From assembly GCA_047637875.1 (NCBI GenBank), contig JBLJBH010000017.1, positions 1 through 33,434 of the forward strand: a stretch of 33,434 nucleotides of DNA. Reading direction: 5' to 3'. Under the pieces are notes generated by a model. That model searched no databases. It was not told the DNA's origin and saw only the letters and a list, made by a program, of their open reading frames with translations. A program made the position numbers and the translations under genes. The stretch's first letter is position 1. Each line of letters starts with the position of its first letter. Below are positions 9,980-19,997 of the stretch, piece by piece. This stretch comes from UBA7396 sp047637875. Its GTDB lineage: Bacteria; Patescibacteriota; Gracilibacteria; BD1-5; UBA6164.

Positions 9980-10456
9980 CTATTTAGCTTCATCTAAAGC
10001 TGTACCAAAGAAAGTTTGTAAAGTAACAGTACCAGTACCAATAGTTCAACTACTTGTTACAAGTTCAGTTCCTAAAACAAAATAACTACCACTACTTCAT
10101 ATTGGATAAACACCAGCTTGGTCAGCTGAAGTATATTTATTCATTTTACCAGCTATAAGATATGTTGTTCCAGAACCATTTAATGCTATAGCATATTTAT
10201 TTTCTGAGTTTATACCAACAGCAGCTTTATTTAAAGCTCCTGAATCTACTAAACTACTTAATTGAAGACCTTCTCTAGCTTCTTTAATAGCAATAGATTT
10301 TACGATTTCACTCATTTCTGACATTTTTCCAGAATCTTTAGCTTCTTGAGAGTATCCTTGGAAAGAAATAAACGCAATAGTTGCTAAAACAGCTAAAATA
10401 GTAATAACGATGATTAACTCAACAAGAGTAAATCATTTTGTATTTGTACTTTTCAT
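9980..10456 (-). CDS. Type IV major prepilin-like protein
   Basis: 158 aa. A short leader ending in Gly8 (UGA) precedes the class III signal FTLVELIIVITILAVLATIA, with Phe9 as +1 and Glu13 at the +5 position used in pilus assembly. PilD-type peptidase should cleave after Gly8. The helix continues (QGYSQEAKDSGKM) into a small globular head rich in Gly, Ser, Thr and Ala with no cysteines, so no disulfide D-region. It has a strong own promoter and lies behind the terminator of the pilus assembly operon, as expected for a highly made structural subunit. A pseudopilin role (secretion or DNA uptake) cannot be excluded. Confidence 0.92.
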
Positions 10457-10499
10457 AAAAAAAAAGTTAATAAATAAATGTTGTAAAATCAACAATGTA

Positions 10500-10527
10500 A
10501 TTATACATAAAAAATCACAAAAGTCAA
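10500..10527 (-). promoter_or_regulatory. Prepilin promoter
   Basis: Minus strand: TTGACT, 16-nt spacer, TATAAT, about 43 nt upstream of the prepilin ATG and separate from the assembly operon promoter. Confidence 0.65.
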
Positions 10528-10566
10528 AAAATATAATAATTTTTATGATTTCATTTGAAATATATA

Positions 10567-10603
10567 AAAAAAATGTAAAAAATCAAGTTTTTTACATTTT
10601 TTT
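10567..10603 (-). terminator. Terminator of the pilus assembly operon
   Basis: A 16-bp perfect stem (10567-10582 with 10588-10603), 5-nt loop, with a T-run on the minus strand. The hairpin takes in the pilC stop codon. It isolates the operon from the prepilin promoter. Confidence 0.85.
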
Positions 10604-11803
10604 AGCGATTTCTCAAAGTTTAAAAAATGGAAGCATAATAGCAATTACTATAGTTCAAACAAGTATTCAAACTATAACTATGATAAAGGGTTCCAACATT
10701 GTTGCAAGATTTCATATATATCTTTTTAATTCAGAAGAATAATTGTATCAAATTTTTTTTAAACTTTCTGATAAAGTTCAAGTTTCTTCTCAAGTATTTA
10801 CTATATATGCAAATTCTTCAGGAAATAATTTATTTAAATATACATTTGTATCGTATTCTAGATTTAATCCTAGTGATTTTGAAATAGTTAATCAACTTTC
10901 TACTTCATTTTTTATTCTTACAACTTCCTTTTTATAGTGAATATTTGGTACTACTTGACTGGCTGTTTTTAGTGAATCCAAAAGTAAAACTCAAGCTTCC
11001 ATCAATAAAGAAAAAGAATTTATGAAATAAATAATATTTGATTGTCTAATAATATGTCAAAAAATAGGCATATTTATAGCAATATATCATAAAAATAATT
11101 CTCAAAAATAAGTTTTCTTAAGTAAAGATATAGACATTATAAATCAAAAAATTCATCATATTATCATATACCATTTTTCTCTAAAATAGTCAGAAACATT
11201 TATTACTATTTGAGTTAGTGCTGGTAAGTCAGTTCAGGTTTTTGCAAAACTCTCAGTAACTTTAGGTATAATAAATACCATCATAAAAGTTACCATAGAA
11301 AAAGTTAAAAATAAAAGTATAATAGGATATATTAAAGCTCATTTTACTTTTCACTTTAGTTCTATATTTTCAAGTAATTTTTTATCCATTTCTGCTAGAA
11401 TTTTTCATAAAGTTCAAGTTTTTTCTCAAACTCATATTAAAGCTATAAGTAAAGTATCAAAAACTTTTGGATATTGCATCATTGACTCACTTATTCAAAT
11501 TCCATAATCAATATTTACTTTTATTTCATTTGCTATTTTTTTTAGATATGGGTTTTTAGTCTGTTTTACAAGTATATTAAAAGCTCATTTTATATCTATT
11601 CAAGAATTTATAAAAATAGAAAGTTTATTAATAAATTGCCATAATTCTTTTTGAGAAACACTATTAAAAAGGTTTATTTCAATATTTAAACCTTTGTTGT
11701 TATTTCTTTTGTTTTTTAATCATTTTTGAGAAAGTGCTAAGAGTTCCAAAAACTTTTTATTGTCAAAATTTCAGTATTTATCAAAGAAATTATTTCAAAA
11801 CAT
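10592..11803 (-). CDS. pilC: PilC/GspF inner-membrane platform protein
   Basis: 403 aa, the family length. Two T2SF (GspF) domains at about 70-190 and 270-395, each followed by membrane helices; three main hydrophobic segments (about 170-190, 215-240, 370-393). Family features seen: NSGIDIKGAFNILVKQTKNPYLKKI and a C-terminal LATMLEPFIIVIVGILVG, the EP-containing block typical of PilC. It sits on the membrane ring and passes rotation of the ATPase to the growing pilus. Last gene of the four-gene operon, 21 nt behind the phosphatase gene. Confidence 0.93.
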
Positions 11804-11824
11804 AATTTATTAATTAATTTTACT

Positions 11825-13711
11825 TTATATATTTCAATCTTTTGAAATTATTGTTGAACATTCAGTTATAACAGTTTCATAATCTCATTTCTTGTATAAT
11901 TCTTTTAAGACATTGTATTTATCTTGCATTTTTTTATTTTTTTGATTTATTTTAAAATCATTTTCATTATCAAGAGCTTTTTTTAGATAAAAGTTTATTT
12001 TTTTATGAATATATCAATCTTTTATATGTCTAATACAATCTTGTTTTAATTTTGGAAGTTCTCAAGTTTTGTAGAGTATATCAAGAGATCTGATAATATT
12101 TTTTAGAGAATTTTCTTTTTGAATTCTTAAAATTTCTTCTCTTATTTCTTCTAGGGATTTTCATATAATTTGCTTTTTATATTTTTTATCTATTCATTCT
12201 TTTGTAATTATATTATTTACATCTTCGTCTTTCTCTAAAACTTCTTTATTTTTATCTCTTTTTAGTAAAAGTAGGGTTACATCATCATTATAGTTTGCTT
12301 TTCATCAGGTAAAAGTTTTTAAGTCGTCAATAAATTTTTTATAAATTTCTTCTAAATTTGTTTTTGGATTTCTACAATATTCTTCCAATTTTCTTGCAAT
12401 TCTATCTATTGAATACATTTCTCAACTATCACTTTTAGCTTCAACTATTCAATCCGTATAACAAATTAATACATCTCAATCATTTAAAATAATTTCTTTT
12501 TTCTTAACTAAAGATATATCTTTTATAATTCTTATTCAAGCAGCAAGTCATCCAGGAATCATTTTTTCTACTTTTCAAGTTGCTTTTCTAAATATAAACA
12601 TTGGTTCATGTCACATTCATATAAAATCAATGTGATCTTTATTTTTCTTATTTATGTTAAAAAAAATAGATGTAATAAAATTTCAGCTTTTTAATTCTTG
12701 TTTTAAAGAATTATTTATTTCCATTGTTAATTTTTCTATACTTCCAGTTCAAGCTATTTCGTGGAATTTTTTTGTCATTTGACTTATGATAAATCAAGCT
12801 CTAATTCAATGTCCTGTTGCATCTCAAATAAAAAAAGTATAGTCGTTTTTTCATTTATGAAATCATAAACTATCTCAAGATATTTTATCAGCTCACATGA
12901 TTTTTCAGTATAAATCATATCAGCTAATTTTTTCTCAATAAATCTCTCTTGAAATTCAAGAATGTATTTGAGCTAGTTTTGATTTTGCTACTAGTTCATT
13001 TTTCTCAGTTTGACTTTGTAATAATAAATTTACTTCATCTAAAAGTCTTTTGTCTTTTAATCTTTTTTTAAAGCTTCAATAAAAGTTAAATTTACTTTTT
13101 AGTTTTTGTAAAAAATTTGTATTTTCAGTTTTTATTTCTTCTTTTAGATCATTTTTAATTTCTCAGATAAGTTCTTGTGCTTCTTTTAAAGCATCTTTTT
13201 TTATTTCTTTTTCTTTTTTTAATTTATATTTTTCTAATTGTTTTGCTATAATTCTTTTTTGTTTACTAACAAAATTTATTATATCAACATCATTATTTCA
13301 ATTTTTTTCAAATAAATTATTAATTAAAGAAATAGCTTCATCAAAATTTCAAGTTCAAATTAATTCTTGAGTTTTCTTTGTAATGAATTTTATTTCTTCT
13401 TTTTTTCTTTTTTCTTTTAATTCTTTTTCATATTTTTTCTTTTTTTCATCGTTTTTCTCTTTTAACTTTTCTATTCTTTTAATTTTTGATTTAAATTTTT
13501 CTAGTTCTTCTTTCTTGTTTTTTTCCTCAACAGTTTCTATGTAATATTTAAAAGACTCATTTTCTTTATATAAAACTTCGTTTATAGCACTAGATGCTTT
13601 ATCAAACTCTTCAAATAATATAAAATCTTCAATAATTTTTATAATATTATTGAAGTTTTTTATTTCTGATGTATCGATATTTTTTTTCTTTTTCTTAAAT
13701 AATCAAAACAT
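11825..13711 (-). CDS. SpoIIE-type PP2C phosphatase inside the pilus operon
   Basis: 628 aa. Residues 1-250 are very Lys/Glu-rich helices and coiled coil, with two TPR-like units (FDKASSAINEVL; FDEAISLINNLF). Residues about 265-480 are a SpoIIE/RsbU PP2C domain with the metal aspartates in place: ISGDSLGF, FIGDATGHGIRAG, ICYTDGIVEAKSDSGEMY and NYNDDVTLLLLKR, so it should be an active Mn/Mg-dependent Ser/Thr phosphatase. Residues 490-628 are helical, with another TPR-like end. There are no membrane segments and no HAMP or receiver domain. The gene lies 4 nt behind the pilus ATPase and 21 nt before pilC, so it is co-made with the motor. Such phosphatases usually act on anti-sigma antagonists in partner switching; no such gene is in view. 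A role in controlling pilus assembly is inference from position. Confidence 0.88.
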
Positions 13712-13715
13712 ATAT

Positions 13716-14930
13716 TTAAATTAGTTTAAATGCTTCTTCTATAGTTGTATCTCACATAGCTGCTTTTAATATAGCATCTTGTAAGATAGTTATCATTCAC
13801 TCTTTAGTAGCTATCTTGTGTATTTCAGAAGCAGATGACATATCTAAAATACTTTTTTCTAAATAGTCTCATAATACTAAAACTTCATGAACTCAAACTC
13901 TTCATCTATATCAAGTATTTTTACAATGTTCGCATCATACTCATTTGTAAAATACTAATTCATCAATTTCATCTTGTTCCATTACATCTCATAATTCTTT
14001 TTTGATTTTTACTCTCATTGTTTCATCTATAATGTGTTCTTTTTTACAATGATTACAAATTCTTTTTACAAGTCTTTGAGATATAACCATTTTTAATGCA
14101 CTTGTTATTAAAAATGGTTCAATTCACATATTTATAAGTCTTTGAATTGTTGCTGATGCTGAATTTGTATGTATTGTTGATAATACTAAATGTCAAGTTA
14201 AAGCAGCTTCTATAGAAAGTAGTGCAGTTTCTTTATCTCTAATTTCTCATACCATTATGATATCTGGATCTTGTCTTACAAGACTTCTAAGTCCTGAAGC
14301 AAATGTATAACCAATTTCTGGTTTTATTTGTGATTGATTAACATATTCTATATTGTATTCAACAGGGTCTTCTAGAGTTGATATATTGTAATCTAAAGGA
14401 TTAAAGTCTTTTAATATAGAAAAAAGTGTTGTTGATTTTCAGCTTCAAGTAGGTCATGCTACAAGAATAATTCAATATTTACTCTTTAATACATTCCTTA
14501 CTTTTTCTAAGTTTACATCAATCAATCAAATTGATTCAAGATTTATTAAACTATCATCTTGTCTTAAAATTCTCATTACAACTTTTTCTCAATAAATTGT
14601 TGGTAAAGTTGAAACTCTAACATCAATAGTTTCTCAAGATTTTTCAGAAGTATAAACTATTTTTCCATCTTGAGGTTTTTTATTTTCATCTATTTTAACT
14701 TTTGCTAGAACTTTTAGTCTTGTAATAATTGTAGAAACATTTTCTAAAGAAATTTTATCATTAACTATAAAGTCTCAGTCTTTTCTAAATCTTATAAGTA
14801 AATATTCCTTTGTAGTTTCAATATGAATATCTGAAACATTATCTAAAATAGCGTTGTCAAACAAATCATTTATATACGAAACTATATCAGGAATGTCTTT
14901 TTTTATTTTAATTTCATCAATCTTTCTCAT
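13716..14930 (-). CDS. pilB: PilB/GspE-type pilus assembly ATPase, short form
   Basis: 404 aa against about 560 for typical PilB: the N-terminal MshEN/GspE-N domain is missing and the protein starts at the N2 domain (ASP-box-free start MRKIDEIKI). Walker A GPTGSGKST at about 160-168 uses UGA for all three Gly; Asp box around 190-215; Walker B DPDIIMVGEIRD at about 225; His box STIHTN. The two-CxxC zinc site is present (RICNHCKKE ... CEHCKNTGYRGR). It hexamerises and drives pilin polymerisation. A PilT retraction role is less likely because of the zinc site and the neighbouring pilC. Without the MshEN domain it lacks the usual c-di-GMP docking module. It starts 11 nt after the preceding gene. 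Confidence 0.92.
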
Positions 14931-14941
14931 AATTTTCAATA

Positions 14942-16117
14942 TTATTTTTTATATTTTTCACGAAGGTAGTTATGTAATTTTTGGTTTATTTTAGTAGATT
15001 TTTCTATATTATCAAATTGATTTTCATTATTTTCTTTGACAATATCATTATTTACTATTTGATTATTTATATTGTCTTGAGTTTCAAAGTCATTAACTAT
15101 TTCAGGCATAACGATTATTTCAGGAGTATTTGTTTTTTCTTTATTTATATCTACAGTTGCTTCTGTAGTTATTTCAGGAGTATTTGTAGGTATTTGTTCG
15201 ATTTTAAAATCTTTTTTGACTTCTATTTCATTTTTTTGTTCTATATTTTTTTCTGTACTAACTTCAACTCAAACTTTTGATACTTCATTAATATTTGATT
15301 TAATAAATAAATTTTGAGTTGCAAAAAATCAAGAAGTTGATAGTGCTAAAAGTCATAATATAGATCAAGTTATCAATTTTTTTTGTTTCGCTTTTTTTGA
15401 TATTTTTTCACTTTCTGAATATCTTTCAAGATTTGTTTTAGTAGATTTTTTTTCTTTTATTTCTTGAATTTTTTGAGGTTCTTCATCATCAACTATTTCA
15501 GCTTTAGCTTCATTTTTAACTTCTACTATTTCTTTTATTTCTGATTTTTCTTCAGTAATTTCTTTTATAACTTCATTTTTAACTTCTTCTTCAGAATGAC
15601 TAAAAGATCATTTATAGTTTGCAAAAATTTCTGATTTTTCTTCTTTAATAATATTACAGCTTGTATCACCATCTGAAATTTGAAAAACTTCTGATTTTTC
15701 TTCTTTTACTTCTTCAGATTTAGTTTCTTCTGAAACTATTTCTTGAGTTTTTTCTTCAACTTTTTCTTCTGGAGCTGATAAAATAGGTTTTTTAAGACTA
15801 ATTTTTGGTTGTTTATTTTGAACTTCTTGATTAGCTATCTCATTAGATAATTGGTTTTTTATTTCTTTAGTAGCTTCACTATCTTCACAAATTTCTTCTC
15901 ATTCTGGTGTTATAACACATTTTTTCAAACTTTTTAGTGAAATTTTCTTCTTACTAGAAACTTCTTGTATTTTTTCTATTTCTATAGATTCATTTGTATT
16001 TTTTCTATCTTCTGATTTTGAGATATTTTCATCAGTATTTAAAATTGTATCATTATTTATAGTCTCTTCTCAAGATTGTTTATTTAAAGCAGAAAGGTTT
16101 ATTTTTTTTATTACCAT
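14942..16117 (-). CDS. Bitopic acidic protein leading the pilus operon, unknown
   Basis: 391 aa, first gene of the pilus operon. Residues 1-240 are acidic, low-complexity and cytosolic, with short repeated motifs: SLKSLKK/SLKKP blocks and three EEKSE(V/I) repeats. One membrane helix lies at about 240-265 (ITGSILGLLALSTSGFFA). Residues 266-391 are exported, Glu/Asn/Thr-rich, with a direct repeat of NTPEI. There are no cysteines of note and no enzyme motif. In layout (cytosolic tail, one helix, outer domain) it resembles alignment proteins such as PilN or FimV-like scaffolds, but no homology is visible. I infer a scaffold linking the cytosolic ATPase/phosphatase to the wall side. It is transcribed from a consensus promoter. 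Confidence 0.8.
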
Positions 16118-16148
16118 ATTTTTTGTATTAAAATATAAATTCTTATAT

Positions 16149-16177
16149 ATTATAATATATTTTTTGAATATTGTCAA
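16149..16177 (-). promoter_or_regulatory. Pilus operon promoter, perfect consensus
   Basis: Minus strand: TTGACA, 17-nt spacer, TATAAT. This is the only exact sigma-70 consensus with ideal spacing in the window, about 32 nt before the first ATG of the operon. Confidence 0.75.
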
Positions 16178-16207
16178 AAAACCAAACATAGATTTTTAAA
16201 AATAAAT

Positions 16208-16234
16208 TTGAAAAAAAATATTTTTTCATAAAAT
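16208..16234 (+). promoter_or_regulatory. Promoter of the CorC-like gene
   Basis: TTGAAA (16208-16213), 15-nt spacer, TAAAAT (16229-16234), divergent from the pilus operon promoter. The -10 is weak. Confidence 0.4.
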
Positions 16235-16262
16235 TAATAACACTTTAATTAATTTTTATCTT

Positions 16263-17588
16263 ATGGACCCCGTACTTATATTAACTTTTTTAATATTATT
16301 TTTACTTTCAGCATTTTTTTCAGCTTCAGAGATAGCTCTTATGAGCCTTCCAGAGCACAAAATAGATTCACTTTTAAAACAAAATAAATTTTGAGCAAAA
16401 GCTCTTAGATATCTTAAAGATAGGAATGATAAAGTTCTTATTACTATACTTATTTGAAATAATCTTGTAAATGTATATATTGCAGCTTTAGCAACTCAAT
16501 TTGCTATTACATTTTCAAAAGCATCTACTTTTAATGAAGCTTTAGTTGTATGACTTTCTACATGAATTATTACTTTCTTACTTTTAATGTTTTGAGAAAT
16601 AGTTCCAAAAAGTTATGCAACAAAAAATGCTGAGAAAATAGCACTTTTAGTAGCAAATCTATATAAATGACTTATAATTTTATGTTCTCCGATTATTTAT
16701 TTTATGGAATGAATTATAAAATTAACTACTGGAAAAAGTTCTGTTTCTAAAATTACAGATGAAGAAATCGAAGCCTTTATAGATATGGGAAGGGAGGAGT
16801 GAGTTTTTGAAGCTGGAGAACATGAAAAGATAAAAAATATGCTTGAATTTTCTGATATTACTGTAGAAGAAATTATTACTCCAAGAGTAAATATTGATGC
16901 TATTGATATTGATACAACTGTAAATGAAGCTTTAGATTTTGTTTTAACTCAAACTCATTCAAGAATACCTGTTTATACTGAAACTATTGATAATATTTGA
17001 TATGTAGTTAATTTGAGATTTTTACTTCAAGAACAAAAAAAGTGAAATGGAAGTTTAAAGCTTTCTGAACTCAAAAACCTTGATAAAGCTATAAAAATTC
17101 CTCTCAATCATCCAATTGATAAACTCTTAGAAATATTTAAAAATTCTCGTAAACACTTAGCTATTGTTCTAGATGAGTATGGTTGAGTAGCGGGACTTGT
17201 AACTTTAGAGGATATTATTGAAGAAGTTTTTTGAGATATCAGAGATGAATATGATAAAGAAAAAGATGAGATAAGAAAAATAGTTGAAAATAAATATGAA
17301 GTTGACCCAAGTATAATTTTTGAAGATTTACTTGATGAACTAGAAATAAAGTTTGAAAATTTAGGACTTGATGAAAAAGATTATTATGCAACTACTCTGA
17401 ATTATTTTATCACAGAAGAACTTGAAAGATTTCCAAATAGTTGAGAAACTCTTGAAAAAGAACTTTTTTGAGAATGATTTGAAGATGAAAAAATAAAAAC
17501 ATATTTAGTTTTAAAAATTAAAAATGTTATTGATAATAAAATAGAATCGGTAGAAGTAGATTTAATAAAAAAAGAACTTTTAGACTAG
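16263..17588 (+). CDS. CNNM-CBS-CorC/HlyC family membrane protein
   Basis: 441 aa, the usual length. Residues 1-185 form the CNNM (DUF21) membrane domain with about four helices; FFSASEIALMSL at about 20 and FGEIVPKSYATKNA at about 115 are family signatures. Residues about 205-330 are a CBS pair (EEIITPRVNIDAID; HLAIVLDEYGGVAGLVTLEDIIEEVFGD). Residues 345-430 are a CorC/HlyC C-terminal domain. Members work in Mg2+ (or Co2+) efflux and homeostasis, gated by nucleotide at the CBS pair; older names tie the family to hemolysin. It is a single gene. Its last codons lie inside a perfect palindrome shared with the convergent 70-aa gene, so the two stop codons overlap. Confidence 0.93.
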
Positions 17589-17606
17589 TCTAAAAGTTCT
17601 TTTTTT
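17567..17606. terminator. Perfect 40-nt palindromic terminator shared by two convergent genes
   Basis: A7-GAACTTTTAGACT / AGTCTAAAAGTTC-T7, centred at 17586/17587. The stops of both converging genes lie at its centre. Confidence 0.9.
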
Positions 17607-17797
17607 ATTTTTTTTCTTATGTCATTGTTATGGAATTTTAACATGTTATCAGTAATAATTATTCCATAAGGTTTTCCTATTTTTTCGTAGTGTTTGAGTG
17701 TTTTTGGTAGAAAAATATTTTTAAGAATTTCATTTAATAGTGATAAAAAACTTGGGAATTTAAATCACTTGGTAAGTATTAGTTTTATAGTTGTCAT
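17585..17797 (-). CDS. Small basic protein, unknown
   Basis: 70 aa, Lys-rich, one UGA (Gly11). It starts MTTIKLILTKGFKFPSF and ends KKELLD. That ending is the same as the end of the CorC-like protein on the other strand, because the shared terminator is a perfect palindrome read in the same phase from both sides. No known motif. A promoter-like block (17826-17854) lies upstream, and the nucleotidyltransferase gene ends 65 nt before the start. The length is short and the family unrecognised, so a chance frame is possible; the clean promoter and stop placement argue for a real gene. Confidence 0.55.
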
Positions 17798-17825
17798 ATT
17801 TTTGTTTTTATTTTTTATTTTTCTT

Positions 17826-17854
17826 ATTGTACTATAAAAAATTCAAAAATGCAA
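17826..17854 (-). promoter_or_regulatory. Promoter-like block before the 70-aa gene
   Basis: Minus strand: TTGCAT, 17-nt spacer, TACAAT. It matches the block at 2219-2247 over most positions, including the TTTTGA in the spacer and the AATAA...GAAAAATA after the -10. Confidence 0.5.
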
Positions 17855-17862
17855 AAAATTGA

Positions 17863-18390
17863 CTATTTATACATTATAAAAGTTTTGTTGTTTTCTATGA
17901 TGTCTTGGTATAAAGAAAAATCTGCCCAAGAATTATTAGTTTGTAAAAACTTTTCATAAGTATTATCATAGCTTAAAATTGGCTTTAAATAAACTATCCA
18001 AAAATAGAGATAAATATCATCTTGAATTTTCCAATTTTTAAAATTCATTCACTCAGTTGTAGCAAAAAAACTCAGACAAAACATTCCAGCATGTTTTTTA
18101 TCTGTTTTTCTTACTCATAAAATAGAAAAAATAAAAGTAATCACAATTCTATTTATCCGCATCGTATCTGGAGTTGTTATAATAAAGAGATCAATATCAC
18201 TTTCAGGATTTCCAGCATTCATAGAAATGCTATTTCAGACAGCTACCATTTTTATTCCAGGAATCCATTTTATGTAGCGAATATATTTTTTTGTTTTTTC
18301 CAAAAAAGCCTTATCAATTTCTGAAAGGTCGTTTTTTATGTGAAAGTATTTTTTAAACTTTTCATGTTCTTTTTGTGAAAATGTTTGCAT
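17863..18390 (-). CDS. Nucleotidyltransferase-fold protein (MNT/Pol-beta type)
   Basis: 175 aa. Residues about 45-75 hold the nucleotidyltransferase signature: VGNSISMNAGNPESDIDLFIIT, with GNS for the GS start and the two catalytic aspartates in SDIDL. The rest is helical (PDTMRINRIVITFIFSILG, ... YLYFGIVYLKPIL). Proteins of this fold transfer AMP or other nucleotides onto drugs, proteins or tRNA; the substrate cannot be told here. It starts 3 nt after the GuaB1-like gene ends, so it is co-transcribed with it. It is not a MNT/HEPN pair, as no HEPN RxxxxxH motif gene lies next to it. Confidence is good for the fold, low for the role. Confidence 0.75.
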
Positions 18391-18393
18391 AGT

Positions 18394-19839
18394 TTATTTT
18401 TTTACTTTTCCATGAGGAGTTCCTTCTACAAATCCAGCTGGAGTTTGAATTCAAATAATTACTTTCCCATTAAAATCTTCTAAAGTTTTAGCTCAAACAT
18501 AAGTTAAACTAGATCTTAATCAAGTTGAAAATTTATCAATTACATCTCATACTGATTTGTATCAATCGCGTAAATATATTTTTGAAGTAGAAATTCATTC
18601 TTGAAAGAGGGCTTTTTTAGCTTGCTCAAATTCTGATAATTTTGAATTTCTTAAAAGTACTGCTCTTCAAGATGCCATTCAATAATTTTGTTTATACATA
18701 TTTCACTCAGCATCATAAAAAATATCTCCAGTTGATTCAAAAGTTCAGGTCAAAATACTTCACATCATGATATGACTTGCTCCAGCTGCAGTAGCGAGGG
18801 CTAGGTCTCTTGGTTCTTTTATTCCTCAGTCAGCAATTACAAAACCTCATAGAGATTTTGCTACTTTGGCACAGTGATACACGGCACTAAATTGTGGTCT
18901 TCAAACTCCAGTCATCATACGAGTTGTACACATAGCACCTGGTCCAATTCAAACTTTTACTCAATCTGCTCAGGCTTCTATTAAAGCTTTGGTAGCTTCA
19001 GGAGTTGAAACATTTCCAGCAATTAAACAAATATCATTTCAAAATTCTTGTCTAAAATTTTTAATAGCATCAATCATAGTTTTTTGGTATCAGTGAGCAG
19101 TATCAAGTATAAAAGTATCTACTCAAACATCGATAAGTTTTTTAGCTTTTTCTAGAAAAGAGTTAATTCAAAGAGCAATACAAATATTAAGTTTTGCGTT
19201 TTTATCTAAAGTTGGAGTATATAGTCATCTTCTAACTGCATCTTTTTTTGTAAGTATTCAAACAAGAGTTCAAAATTTATTTACAATTGGTAGTGCAGAA
19301 ATTCATTTTCCATGCATTAGGTTATATGCTTCTTCTGGAGTTATATCTTCATTTCAAGTAATTAATCTACTTTTATTTATATTTCAAAGTAGCATAAATT
19401 GTTCGTATTTATCAAGGTCTGAAGGAGTAAAAATGGAAAGTGGTTTATGTTCTTCGTCAACCAGTATTACACATTTATGAGCTCTTTTATTGATGATTGA
19501 AAGTGCATCTCTGACATATTCATTTTTTTTAACAGTCAATGGTGTATCAAATTTTATATTTGCATTTTTAACAAAATGTACGATTTCTATCATTTTCTCT
19601 ATTTCCATATCTTGAGGGAGAACTCCGATTCATCAGTATCTTGCTAGAGTTTCAGCCATCCTTTTTCCAGTAACTGCATTCATATTTGCTGAAACTATTG
19701 GAAGAGTAGTTTTTAGCTTATTTTTTGGGTTTATATCTACATCTGTAATTCTTGATTTTCATTCAAAATATTGTTGGAAAATAAAAACATCTTCATAAGT
19801 TAATTCTTCGTTTTCATAGAGAGGATTGTTGAATTTCAT
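18394..19839 (-). CDS. GuaB1-type IMPDH/GMP reductase family enzyme with CBS domains
   Basis: 481 aa. TIM barrel split by a CBS pair (about 95-210; TPLTVKKNEYVRDAL, HKCVILVDEEHKPLSI). The catalytic loop is GPGAMCTTRMMTGVGRPQF at about 298-316, with the active Cys at about 304. Alanine-Met before Cys and the RPQF after it are typical of the actinobacterial GuaB1 branch (IMP dehydrogenase-related protein), one member of which has been reported to act as a GMP reductase, rather than of true IMPDH (GSICTT ... VPQ). The C-terminus (VIIGIQTPAGFVEG) also fits that branch. So GMP to IMP salvage is the best guess, IMP oxidation the alternative. Own promoter at 19879-19905; first gene of a unit with the nucleotidyltransferase. 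Confidence 0.88.
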
Positions 19840-19878
19840 AAAATTTTTTTAAAAAATAAATTTTACACAGCATTTGGC

Positions 19879-19905
19879 ATTATATCATAAATCATTTTTT
19901 TGCAA
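19879..19905 (-). promoter_or_regulatory. Promoter of the GuaB1-like gene
   Basis: Minus strand: TTGCAA, 15-nt spacer, TATAAT preceded by TGA (extended -10 form), about 34 nt from the start codon. Confidence 0.55.
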
Positions 19906-19940
19906 ATTTTAAATTTATATTTTAAATATAAAAGAAAAAC

Positions 19941-19968
19941 TTGAAAATAAAATAAATCACTATATAAT
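19941..19968 (+). promoter_or_regulatory. Pirin gene promoter
   Basis: TTGAAA (19941-19946), 16-nt spacer, TATAAT (19963-19968). The -10 sits in the centre of an inverted repeat. Confidence 0.55.
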
Positions 19969-19985
19969 TTATAGTGATTTATTTT
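19950..19985. repeat. Inverted repeat over the pirin promoter -10 (possible operator)
   Basis: AAATAAATCACTATA and its reverse complement TATAGTGATTTATTT flank a 5-nt centre that contains the end of the -10 box. No gene ends here on either strand, so a simple terminator has nothing to stop; a repressor site or RNA hairpin at the 5' end are both possible. Confidence 0.5.
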
Positions 19986-19997
19986 TAATTTAAAATT

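Noticed and set aside
10410..10937. Overlapping plus-strand frames of 62-110 aa
   Set aside because: Antisense to the prepilin start and the pilC end; they cross the pilus terminator and promoter.
14981..15280. 99-aa plus-strand frame rich in Phe, Tyr and Ile
   Set aside because: Mirror of the acidic, Asn/Lys-rich exported part of the pilus operon's first gene; no promoter or terminator in that direction.
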